Positions 1 to 6,708 of a stretch of 11,108 bases of DNA are shown here, piece by piece. A model generated the notes under the pieces. That model worked only from the letters and a program-made list of their open reading frames with translations. It had not been told where the DNA came from and ran no database searches. Both the position numbers and the translations under genes were made by a program. Source of the DNA: Deltaproteobacteria bacterium (GTDB lineage Bacteria; Desulfobacterota; Binatia; UBA9968); NCBI GenBank assembly GCA_023250495.1, contig JAHFAP010000037.1:6556-17663 (forward strand), in the 5' to 3' direction. Within the stretch, counting starts at the first letter, position 1, and the number at the start of each line of letters is the position of its first letter.

Positions 1-334
1 GTCGGGAGCGATCAATCACCGCGAGGTTGTTCAACGTTCCATCCACGAGGTAGCTAAGTTGACGCCGGGTATTTGGGTTAAATAGTTCTGCGTTCACGGC
101 GCGGCTTAGTTTGCCGCTTCTTTTCATCGTGAAGGAAAAATACGTTTTCCCGTGTACCTTTGAAACCAGGGGCACGCGTTGACAACCCGCTAGAAACTGG
201 AGAGCCTTGGAGGTCAAACCGGCGAGTAATACCGCCACGGCGGGATCTTTTGCATCGCGGCGAACCAACTCTTTGAGCCGTTCATAGCCCTCAAATAAGG
301 CTGAAGCGATTTGGGTTGCTGGAGAACGCGCCAT
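1..334 (-). CDS. Hypothetical protein, N-terminal part, cut by the window edge
   Basis: An open frame of 111 codons starts at an ATG at 334-332 and runs off the left edge without a stop. An AGGA ribosome site (plus-strand 341-344) lies 6 bases upstream, and the nearest in-frame stop upstream is at 437-439, so this ATG is the best start. The visible protein starts MARSPATQIASALFEGYERL. It is soluble-looking, with a helical first part (roughly residues 5-52) and a basic middle section rich in Lys and Arg (about 60-95). I see no signal peptide or membrane segment. I do not recognise the family. A basic protein of this kind could bind nucleic acid, but that is only a guess. It has its own likely promoter, so it probably begins a separate transcription unit after the RadC-like gene. 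Confidence 0.7.
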   Translation of the reverse strand, partial: MARSPATQIASALFEGYERLKELVRRDAKDPAVAVLLAGLTSKALQFLAGCQRVPLVSKVHGKTYFSFTMKRSGKLSRAVNAELFNPNTRRQLSYLVDGTLNNLAVIDRSR

Positions 335-412
335 TGATAATCCTAACCGGGCTAACAGTCCTCGACTTTGAGTTTCCCGATGACTGAAGCGAGCCTCGTA
401 GGTTCTGCCGAG

Positions 413-440
413 GTTATCTGATAAAAGACCGGTATGTCAA
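413..440 (-). promoter_or_regulatory. Putative sigma-70 promoter of the left-edge hypothetical gene
   Basis: Read on the minus strand, a perfect -35 box TTGACA (435-440) is followed by a 16-base spacer and a -10-like GATAAC (413-418, 4 of 6 matches to consensus). Transcription would begin near 406, leaving a leader of about 70 bases before the ATG at 334. The site lies in the 176-base gap after the RadC-like gene. I see no convincing terminator in that gap. Confidence 0.45.
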
Positions 441-510
441 TTACGCGGTTACGACGACCGGAGGAATAAGGAGAGGAATGGGGGAGCCCCGCTGACGCGT
501 CGCCTTGGAG

Positions 511-1149
511 TCATGAGATAGCGTGGGAAATTCGCTTAGCGATTTCCATAGCAGCGGCAATTCGGATGACCTTCACAGAATTCAAACCCTTAACGCGGAG
601 AAATTCTCCCAAATCCTGGCCGAATAGTTCGAGGAAGGAGCCGAAACGAGCAAGGAGATCCTGCGCAATGACCTTGGGCGGGCGGCCACGGATTCCCGAG
701 CCGATAATTGCTGCGAGCAGGTCGGTGTCGCTTGGTCCTTGCGGCAGCGGCTCAGGTTGAGGCGGCGGTCGTAAGGGAGAAAACAGGTCCTCTTCAGCTT
801 TCGGAGCGACCTTGGGTTGTCTATTGATTTTGTAGAGTCGTCTGCCGAGCTCGATAGCTGCAAGAATACGTGCTGCCTTTCTACGACCCAAGCCGGGAAT
901 CTTGGCCAAATCATCAACCGTCGCTTGCCGGTGGATGCCGTAGAGTCCCACATACTCATCCAGGACTGCGTTTGCGATGACAAGCGCAGAGCGGCCGGCA
1001 ACTCCTGAGCCAATTAAGATCGCGAGCAACTCGTCCTGTTTAAGTGAGTGGGAGCCTAGCTCAATGAGCTTTCCTCCGGGGTGGTGCCAAGTCCGAGCGC
1101 TCTCAACAGAAGCTTCAGGAGAGGGGTTGACAACCATTTGTCGAGCCAC
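511..1149 (-). CDS. Tandem RadC N-terminal (UPF0758-N, helix-hairpin-helix) protein without JAB/MPN domain
   Basis: The 212-residue product holds two copies of the helical module that forms the N-terminus of RadC-family proteins. Copy 1 spans about residues 27-104 and has the helix-hairpin-helix motif IPGLGRRKAARIL (84-96). Copy 2 spans about 139-206 with a weaker hairpin, VKGLNSVKVIRIA (186-198). Each contains a shared core of the form DLLA-I-IGSG followed by Gly-Arg. A proline-rich linker (about 110-138) joins them. Ordinary RadC is about 220-230 residues with one such module followed by a JAB/MPN metalloprotease-like domain carrying an HxHPSG-like motif. That domain is absent, and the 176 bases downstream are too short to encode it. 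The expected role is DNA or structured nucleic-acid binding, by inference. The listed start is GTG (1147-1149); an in-frame ATG at 1137 is equally possible, as neither has a good ribosome site. Confidence 0.8.
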   Translation of the reverse strand: MARQMVVNPSPEASVESARTWHHPGGKLIELGSHSLKQDELLAILIGSGVAGRSALVIANAVLDEYVGLYGIHRQATVDDLAKIPGLGRRKAARILAAIELGRRLYKINRQPKVAPKAEEDLFSPLRPPPQPEPLPQGPSDTDLLAAIIGSGIRGRPPKVIAQDLLARFGSFLELFGQDLGEFLRVKGLNSVKVIRIAAAMEIAKRISHAIS

Positions 1150-1217
1150 GCCTGTATCTTATCTATGCTAGAAACAAAGGGCAACAATTTTCTGACACGA
1201 AATTGGAGAAGGCCCAC

Positions 1218-1931
1218 TCAGGGTTGGCAAAATAGTTGGCCAAGCCCTTTCAGTCGCGCGTTGACGTTCAATTTCCTGAGGCAGGCCCAGAGCGTGGCCT
1301 GATTGCTGGTGATGACCGGCTTGGCCAGCCTCCGCTCCGTTTCTTCGATCGCCTCGATCATCGTCGTGTTCGTGCAGCTCAAGAGATAGCCCTCGGCCTC
1401 GGAGCGGCGGTTCTCCCACGCGATCTCGCACCATCGCTCAGGCGTGACGGCGAGGTATTCGTCGCTGCCGCTGAGGCCGAGCCCCAGTTCGTGAATCAAC
1501 TCGAAGCCAGCCTCGCGCAAATAATGGACCTCGTGCTCGTTGGTCGAGGCGACATAGGGGCTCACGAGAACGAGCTTCCGGACTCCTAGGTATTTCAGCG
1601 CCTCGGTGATCGCCTGCCCGGTAGTGATGGCTGGGCACCCGCTCGCTTGTGCGATGGCGTCTATAACAGCCTTCTCTCCTGCCAGACCCGCTTCCATGGA
1701 GCTCGCCGTGCAGTGAAAGACGATGATTCCCGGCTTGACGTCGCTCAACGCTGAAGCCGCCTCGGCGATCGCCGATTTAAGCTCCGCGAGAGGCCGGTGC
1801 CACTGCCCGGTCATGCGCAGCCGTGTGACGTGAAATCCCGCGCCGGCCGGAGCGTAGCGGTGAAATTGCGGCTCCGTGAGCCGATTGCTCGACGGGATGA
1901 TGAGACCGATGCGGGGTTGAATATCTGGCAT
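1218..1931 (-). CDS. Maleate cis-trans isomerase / arylmalonate decarboxylase-like enzyme (Asp/Glu racemase superfamily)
   Basis: The 237-residue cytoplasmic protein has the two-cysteine layout of maleate isomerase. C74 sits in VFHCTASS and C186 in LLSCTNT, near the C76 and C194 positions of characterised maleate isomerases. Arylmalonate decarboxylases keep only the second cysteine, so isomerase or racemase chemistry is favoured. The N-terminus (RIGLIIPSSN, 7-16) is typical of the family. Maleate isomerase converts maleate to fumarate, the last step of nicotinate and some aromatic degradation routes, but the true substrate here is unproven. The ATG at 1931 lies 11 bases after the stop of the transporter gene, which suggests translational coupling. 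An in-frame TTG at 1940 has a better-placed AAAGGG and could be used instead. The frame stays open further upstream, but that part overlaps the transporter gene and matches nothing in the family. Confidence 0.8.
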   Translation of the reverse strand: MPDIQPRIGLIIPSSNRLTEPQFHRYAPAGAGFHVTRLRMTGQWHRPLAELKSAIAEAASALSDVKPGIIVFHCTASSMEAGLAGEKAVIDAIAQASGCPAITTGQAITEALKYLGVRKLVLVSPYVASTNEHEVHYLREAGFELIHELGLGLSGSDEYLAVTPERWCEIAWENRRSEAEGYLLSCTNTTMIEAIEETERRLAKPVITSNQATLWACLRKLNVNARLKGLGQLFCQP

Positions 1932-1942
1932 CGCGGTCAACT

Positions 1943-3328
1943 TCACCCTTTCGAGGCATTGACGTGCGCCAAGGAAAGCATCTTGTACTGTCGGGTGATC
2001 CCTATTGCGAGAAGCACCCAAGTGACGGCCATAGCGATATTGACGGTGGCGAAAGCACCGACACTCAGGGCGAGTTGAGCGCCGAGAAATACGAGTATGG
2101 CCGACATGACGTCCCCGAAGCGGACAAAGAATGTGTCAATGGCCGCTTTTGCTTTGTACTTGGCTTCCCGGCTTGTGGGGAGAAACAGAGTTTGGTGAAC
2201 TGTGTTCTGAAGCGAATAGTCGGCGGCGTTTTCGAGAACCTTGATCGACTCGATGTAGGCTAAAACAGGCAGCAGGGCAATAAGCAAATATCCTCCGAGA
2301 GCTATAGCCGGGAGAAAGAAAAGGGCGGCGACCCCGAAGTACTTAAGGATACGCGACACGAGAAACAACTGGATGCCGGCCGCAAGCGAGCTTACCCAGA
2401 AATAAAAGTTCCCGTAGAACTCCCCAATAAAATCGTGCTCGATTTTTTTTCTTTCTCGCTCTGTCAATACGCGCGCCACGCCAGGGGCGGCTGCCTGCTG
2501 TTCCACCGCGGCGATTTTATTCTGCGCTTCTTTCGTGACTATTTTACCGAGGATGTATTCGCCGGTGGAATTGACCAGATTGAGCACGATGATTAGAAGG
2601 GCGATAAAAAAAAGATACCGTTGGCTAATGACAAGTTTAAAGCCGTCTTCTTTCCCCAGGGGCTTCTCGGCCGCTGCTTTCTTTGCGGCAGTCTGACCGA
2701 GGATTTTTTCCCGTGCGTTCACAATATTCGAGATGAGAATACAGCCTCCGAGAATAGCGCCGGCAACCAGCAGGAGCTCGAACACTCCAAGGGGCTGAAG
2801 CAACCAGCCCGCAACCCTTGGTCCCACAATGGCTCCTGTTGACCCGCCAAAAGCGACGATCCCGAACAGACGTCTCCCTTGCTCCTGGGTGTATAGGTCA
2901 TTCGCAAATGACCAGAATTGCGCGACGACAAAGATATTGAAGATCCCCACCCACAGGAAGAAAACCAGCCCGATCGGTACACCCAACTGGGCCAGGATGT
3001 AAAAAGCAATCAGGTTGGAGATAAAAAAGAGAGTCACCCAGGTGATCAGCTTGATTCGGTTAACTTTGCTGGCAAGGAAGCCGTAGGCGGGCACGATCAA
3101 AAACAGCAGCAGCGCCTGCCCCGCAGAAGCGTAGCTTTTAAGCTCGGCCCCACCTCCTGCAAGAATGAGGGGCTCTCGGACGGTCTTGATGATTAAATAG
3201 CCGGTAAGAAGAAAAAACAGATTGAGCATCAGCAGGATCGCCGTCCATGCCTCTCCTCCCCGGACCTCTCCAAACAACCCTAAAAGGCGATCCAATGCAT
3301 TTCTCTTTTCCCCTTGGGTGCTGGACAT
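1943..3328 (-). CDS. TLC-family (ATP/ADP carrier-like, Npt-type) membrane transporter
   Basis: The 461-residue protein is strongly hydrophobic, with about 10-12 membrane segments, for example near residues 30-50, 68-86, 95-113, 118-137, 155-175, 183-202, 236-255, 308-328, 333-357, 404-424 and 428-446. Traits of the TLC nucleotide-carrier family include the KTVREPLIL block (48-56), AFGGSTGAIVGP (159-170), and the late block ending in KYKAKAAIDTFFVRFGD (390-406). TLC proteins of intracellular parasites and plastids exchange ATP for ADP or import nucleotides. Relatives in free-living bacteria are largely uncharacterised, so the cargo is unknown. A charged loop of about 50 residues (257-305) interrupts the segments. 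The start is backed by AAGGAGG (plus 3340-3346) 11 bases upstream. The gene sits 33 bases after the amidohydrolase and 11 bases before the isomerase, indicating one operon. It includes AT-rich stretches, such as around 2401-2460. Confidence 0.75.
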   Translation of the reverse strand: MSSTQGEKRNALDRLLGLFGEVRGGEAWTAILLMLNLFFLLTGYLIIKTVREPLILAGGGAELKSYASAGQALLLFLIVPAYGFLASKVNRIKLITWVTLFFISNLIAFYILAQLGVPIGLVFFLWVGIFNIFVVAQFWSFANDLYTQEQGRRLFGIVAFGGSTGAIVGPRVAGWLLQPLGVFELLLVAGAILGGCILISNIVNAREKILGQTAAKKAAAEKPLGKEDGFKLVISQRYLFFIALLIIVLNLVNSTGEYILGKIVTKEAQNKIAAVEQQAAAPGVARVLTERERKKIEHDFIGEFYGNFYFWVSSLAAGIQLFLVSRILKYFGVAALFFLPAIALGGYLLIALLPVLAYIESIKVLENAADYSLQNTVHQTLFLPTSREAKYKAKAAIDTFFVRFGDVMSAILVFLGAQLALSVGAFATVNIAMAVTWVLLAIGITRQYKMLSLAHVNASKG

Positions 3329-3361
3329 AGAAGATTAGTCCTCCTTGCTGATGGGAGATCG

Positions 3362-4447
3362 CTATTCCGGCGCTAAATTGTAAAACCTCTGCCCGTTGCG
3401 GTAGAGTACCGCCGCCTTGTCCTCGGCGCTCAGCTCTTGGTTCTCGAGGATCTCCTTAAGCTCGCGCTTGCAGAAATCGTTGTTCACTTCGTGGGGAAAG
3501 TCGGACGAGTAGATAAACGGTCCGTTGCCCACTCTCTTGATGGCGTGCGCGAGATCAGGCTCGCTGCCCTCGCAGCCGACGAAGAGCCTGCCGGCCTTGA
3601 TGTGGCGGATGATGTAGTCGCTTACCTTTTCGCCCTTCTGGAGCTTAAGAAACTCACCGCGCGGGTCGTGCTGGATGTGCGTCTCGTAGGAGCGGTCGAA
3701 GCGCTCCAGGCACATGAGCAGCCAGGCGACGCCTCCCTCCATGAAGCCGATCTTGACGTTAGGGAATTTGTCGCAGATGCCGTTGAAGATGATGCTGGCG
3801 AAGGAGACCATCAGGCCGAATGGGTGGCCGAGAGCGTGGACCGGCGCGTAAGGGTTGAGGTCGTCCATGCCCAGGTTCTCGTGCGCGCCGCCGTGGATTC
3901 CCAGGCAGCAGCCGAGCCGGTTCGCCTCGGCGTAGATAGGCCAGTACATTTTGTGGCCGAGGTGAAGCTGGATTCCAGTGGAGGGAAGCATAACGCCGCA
4001 CATGCCGAGCTCTTTGACCGCTCGTTTCAGCTCCTCGACCGCGGCGTCCGGCTCCTGCAAAGGGATCAAGGCCACTCCTTTGAAGCGCGGGCTGCGCTTC
4101 AAGTAGGTCTGATGCAGCCAGTCGTTGTAGGCGCGCGCCAGATCGATGGCCCAATCGCGGCTCACGACTTTTCCGAACGCCAGGCCGCGCGTGGTGTATA
4201 GCACGGTGGCCTCGATACCTACGTCTTTCAAGAAATCCAACCAGCCCTCGGGGCCGACGCGGGCGAAGGCGCCGGGCGGAAGGTCATGGAGATTGCAAGA
4301 GTGGAGGTGGTCCAACGGTGGAAAGGGATCAAAGGGTCGCGCGTCGTATTTGTCCCGGTACCGCCGCGGCATGAGGCTCGTGATGACGTCCATGTCCTCC
4401 ACGACATGTCCGTCGCCGTCGATGATCATTGCCACATTTGTTGCCAT
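3362..4447 (-). CDS. Amidohydrolase family 2 enzyme (ACMSD-like metal-dependent hydrolase/decarboxylase)
   Basis: This 361-residue soluble TIM-barrel protein belongs to the amidohydrolase-2 (PF04909-type) group that includes ACMSD and resorcylate decarboxylase. Candidate metal and catalytic residues are D12/H14/E17 in DGDGHVVE (10-17), H185 in GIHGG, H208, E237 in FMEGG and D316 in SSDFPHE. The first motif is the D-x-H-x-x-E variant rather than the H-x-H of classic ACMSD, as is common in this large uncharacterised clade. Members hydrolyse or decarboxylate cyclic or aromatic acids; the substrate here is unknown. The start has an excellent AGGAGG (plus 4455-4460) preceded by a run of eight A on the coding strand, 7 bases before the ATG. 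The gene lies 22 bases after the secretin-like gene and 33 bases before the transporter. It is a distant paralogue of the enzyme at 9818-11029, and both begin MATN. Confidence 0.85.
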   Translation of the reverse strand: MATNVAMIIDGDGHVVEDMDVITSLMPRRYRDKYDARPFDPFPPLDHLHSCNLHDLPPGAFARVGPEGWLDFLKDVGIEATVLYTTRGLAFGKVVSRDWAIDLARAYNDWLHQTYLKRSPRFKGVALIPLQEPDAAVEELKRAVKELGMCGVMLPSTGIQLHLGHKMYWPIYAEANRLGCCLGIHGGAHENLGMDDLNPYAPVHALGHPFGLMVSFASIIFNGICDKFPNVKIGFMEGGVAWLLMCLERFDRSYETHIQHDPRGEFLKLQKGEKVSDYIIRHIKAGRLFVGCEGSEPDLAHAIKRVGNGPFIYSSDFPHEVNNDFCKRELKEILENQELSAEDKAAVLYRNGQRFYNLAPE

Positions 4448-4469
4448 AAGAGTACCTCCTTTTTTTTAC

Positions 4470-5237
4470 CTACTGGATGCTTGCGGTGAGAACTACGGAT
4501 GTCTCGCTTGCGCTCTGGCGTTCGTCGAAACCGAGAAGCTGGCGCGTCACTTCGTGCATCTTCATCGTAGCGCCGCCCAGGAAAACAGGCTGACCGCTCG
4601 GCACGATCAACTCAGTGGCGGCCTCGGTGACATCGATCGCGCCGGTGCCTTCGGCGGAAAAATAACTGATCCTCGGCATCAATCGGACCCTGACCTGGTT
4701 TTGGGGGAGGATGTCGGCTTGTACTTTGAGCGCGGTTCCGACTTCAAGAAATGCCAGCCTGGTAGCTACATAGCCGGCGCCCGTCAGATAGTTCTGATAA
4801 AAAATCACCTCAGCATAGGGAACCCTCGTGGCCACGAGCAGGGTGGACTCGCCGCCATCTTGAACCAGGGTGAAAATTCCCGACGAGCGTTGGACAGTGG
4901 TCTGTCTCTCCTCTGCCCCGAAGCGTCCCTCGGGACGGACGCTTCCCTTTCTGGTGATGATGACTCCGCCGCTGCCTCCGATCGCTTCCTGTCCCCGGCT
5001 CCCGGACTGCTTGAACTCCACAACGACCTTGACCTGCTGGCGACTCTGCGCGTGAAGCTCTGATAGCCAGGTTGAAGGTAGCGCCAGTGTCATCAAAGTA
5101 AACTGCAATAGGACACCGCGATTTAACGCGACGATGAAGCCTGGTTTACTTGACCGCGTGAACAACGAACCAGTTACAATTGAAGGATCCCTAATCAACG
5201 GCATCTGCCGCCTAACGAGAACTTGAGAAGTAGACAT
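4470..5237 (-). CDS. Short exported secretin-like protein (type II/III secretion system C-terminal domain fragment)
   Basis: The 255-residue product appears exported. A hydrophobic stretch (about residues 41-60) ends in LHAQS (61-65), a likely signal-peptidase site, but it is preceded by an unusually long 40-residue N-terminal region. The mature half resembles the end of the secretin domain: a beta-rich run with VQADILPQNQVRVRLMPRIS (172-191), a threonine-containing block (AATELIV, 206-212), then SGQPVFLGG (214-222), matching the 'dGqtvvlGG' turn of secretins, and a hydrophobic final strand (TSVVLTASI). Full secretins exceed 400 residues and carry N0/N1 domains, which are missing here. No other secretion or pilus gene is in the window. 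An AGGA (plus 5247-5250) 9 bases upstream supports the ATG at 5237; a second ATG at 5204 is possible. It is the first gene of the putative operon running down to 1218. Confidence 0.6.
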   Translation of the reverse strand: MSTSQVLVRRQMPLIRDPSIVTGSLFTRSSKPGFIVALNRGVLLQFTLMTLALPSTWLSELHAQSRQQVKVVVEFKQSGSRGQEAIGGSGGVIITRKGSVRPEGRFGAEERQTTVQRSSGIFTLVQDGGESTLLVATRVPYAEVIFYQNYLTGAGYVATRLAFLEVGTALKVQADILPQNQVRVRLMPRISYFSAEGTGAIDVTEAATELIVPSGQPVFLGGATMKMHEVTRQLLGFDERQSASETSVVLTASIQ

Positions 5238-5272
5238 ATTTAACCGTCCTGACTCAGCGTTCAGCTTTTGGT

Positions 5273-5302
5273 TGATAGCTGGTGCCTGATGCTGATCGCT
5301 GG
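5273..5302. repeat. Degenerate short direct repeat in the 146-base gap
   Basis: TGATAGCTGG (5273-5282) recurs as TGATCGCTGG (5293-5302) with one mismatch and a 20-base period; GATGCTGAT lies between them. It resembles the degenerate 'GCTGATAGCTGAT' tracts seen between genes in many environmental genomes. No function is evident. Confidence 0.35.
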
Positions 5303-5309
5303 TAGCAGG

Positions 5310-5339
5310 AAACTAGCCGATATGCAGCAATGATGTCAA
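5310..5339 (-). promoter_or_regulatory. Putative sigma-70 promoter of the secretin-like/amidohydrolase/transporter operon
   Basis: On the minus strand a perfect TTGACA (5334-5339) is followed after 18 bases by TAGTTT (5310-5315), which matches the -10 consensus at only 3 of 6 positions. A start near 5303 would give a leader of about 65 bases before the ATG at 5237, running through the short direct repeat. It is the best promoter candidate in the gap between the metal permease and this operon. Confidence 0.35.
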
Positions 5340-5383
5340 TGTGAGGTCAGATCTCATGGGGAGATGGACATTCCTAGTTCTTG

Positions 5384-6676
5384 TCATCCCCTCCGCTTTG
5401 CACGAGTTAGAGTGAGCGCGCCCACAGCACCGAGCCCGAGCAGTGGGAGCCCCAGCCAGTAGCGCTGCCGTTCCCTGGCCTTGCCCCGAAGAGCCTTGAG
5501 CACCAGCCGGTCTCCTGCGGTGATCTCACCCCGGCCGGCCAAAAACCGGCGGAGCCGCTCCTGTTGGTCGGGCGGCATCTCTCGATTCCCCCACTGGACT
5601 TCTTGTTGCGCGGTGCGAAGGCGCTGGAGCTCAGCCTGCCCCCGCCGAATCGCCTCTCGGCTATCCCAGTAGGTCTGGCGCTCGTACGGGGTGAGGAAGG
5701 CGCGCTCGACCGCCGGCGCTGCTTCCTCGAGCCAGTTGAGCCAGTGATGGTCCATCTGTGGAAAGAGGAGTAGTAGGAGACCGGATAACCCTAGCAGGGC
5801 ACAGGCCACTATTCCAACCCCTGCCAACGCTCTCACCCCTCGCGCCTTAACTTCGTGGACAAGCGCTCGCGTCCCGATCCCGAAGGCGACTGCGGCCAGC
5901 ATGGCACCGAACGTGGTGACCACGGTGGCGCCGGTGGGAAGGTCCCAGAAGTAAGAGGCGCTGAGTCCCAGCACGCTCACCAGGAACCCGAAGCCCCAAC
6001 CAAAGAGCAGCCGGCCAGTCACAGAGGCTGTCAGCAGGGCGCCGACGGCAGCGGGCACGATCAGGTAGGAGAAGACAAGGAGGACCCCTGCAATTCTGAC
6101 CGAACTGGTCACGACGAAGCCGAAGGAGGTGTAGAACAAGAAGTCCCACCAGCGGACCCAAAGTCCCTGCCTCAGGGCTCCCTCGGGGTCAAAGGAAATC
6201 TCCAGCAGCGGCTTGCGGATCACCCAGTGGATGGCCCCGATCACGGCATAGAGGAGCGCGAGAGTACCGACCTCCGCCGGGGTGACGGTGAGAATGCTTC
6301 CTACCAGGAGCTGCTTGATGTGCTCGATCCCTTGCGGAGCTCGATCGACCACAAGGACGACCGCAGCTGCTGACACTGCATAGACGATCCCGATGATGGC
6401 TTCCTGGGGAATGGCGGCGCGGTGCATCCGACTCATGGAAAAGAGCACGCCCCCGCCCACTGTGAACGCCAGGGCGTACCAGTAAGCGGCGTCACTCTGA
6501 ATGGGGTGACCGGCCAGAAACGCAACGGTGATCCCTAAGGCCGCAACCTGGGCCAGGGCTAGGTCAACGAAGATGACACCACGGGCCAGGACATGGAGGC
6601 CCAAGTAGACGTGGATGCCTGTGAGGACCAGGCAAGCGAGGAACGGAATCCAGAGAAACTCAATGGCCATACTCAT
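5384..6676 (-). CDS. znuB-like: ABC-3 family zinc/manganese permease (ZnuB-like) with C-terminal extension
   Basis: Residues 1-270 form a typical ABC-3 metal permease of about eight membrane segments that moves Zn2+ or Mn2+ across the inner membrane. Family traits are the LHVLARGVIFVDLALAQVA stretch (27-45), the MSRMHRAAIPQEAIIGIVYA block (81-100) and RIAGVLLVFSYLIVPAA (194-210). Family members usually end near 260-290 residues, but this one has 430. The extra part contains a further membrane segment (about 284-305), a loop of about 100 residues that starts with MDHHW (308-312) and contains an Arg/Gln-rich helical stretch (about 330-380), and a last membrane segment (about 407-424). The start is backed by GGAGG (plus 6685-6689) 8 bases upstream. 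It lies 32 bases after the metal-binding protein gene. The ATPase subunit that usually sits beside it is missing. Confidence 0.88.
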   Translation of the reverse strand: MSMAIEFLWIPFLACLVLTGIHVYLGLHVLARGVIFVDLALAQVAALGITVAFLAGHPIQSDAAYWYALAFTVGGGVLFSMSRMHRAAIPQEAIIGIVYAVSAAAVVLVVDRAPQGIEHIKQLLVGSILTVTPAEVGTLALLYAVIGAIHWVIRKPLLEISFDPEGALRQGLWVRWWDFLFYTSFGFVVTSSVRIAGVLLVFSYLIVPAAVGALLTASVTGRLLFGWGFGFLVSVLGLSASYFWDLPTGATVVTTFGAMLAAVAFGIGTRALVHEVKARGVRALAGVGIVACALLGLSGLLLLLFPQMDHHWLNWLEEAAPAVERAFLTPYERQTYWDSREAIRRGQAELQRLRTAQQEVQWGNREMPPDQQERLRRFLAGRGEITAGDRLVLKALRGKARERQRYWLGLPLLGLGAVGALTLTRAKRRG

Positions 6677-6708
6677 CTTGGCATCCTCCGAATTCCCAAT
6701 AAGATCCT

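Noticed and set aside
456..495. Shine-Dalgarno-like GGAGGAATAAGGAGAGG before an ATG on the plus strand
   Set aside because: The ATG at 478 opens a frame of only five codons before TGA, so no gene is supported.
477..500. GGGGAGCCCC and GACGCGTC palindromes after the RadC-like gene
   Set aside because: The stems leave almost no loop and no T-tract follows on the minus strand, so neither supports a terminator or operator.
1150..1217. Promoter for the RadC-like gene
   Set aside because: TTGTTG and TAGATA with a 16-base spacer match the consensus at only 3 of 6 positions each, which is close to chance in an AT-rich gap.
1932..2021. N-terminal 30-codon extension of the isomerase
   Set aside because: It would overlap the transporter gene by nearly 80 bases and does not resemble the family; the ATG at 1931 gives the standard N-terminus.
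3437..4201. Long plus-strand open frame of 254 codons
   Set aside because: It lies wholly opposite the amidohydrolase, whose motifs and ribosome site are clear. The frame is open because of GC-rich codon bias, and its protein is rich in Val, Asp and Arg without any family motif.
4146..5063. Plus-strand open frame of 305 codons across two genes
   Set aside because: It spans the junction of two well-supported minus-strand genes and shows no recognisable domain.
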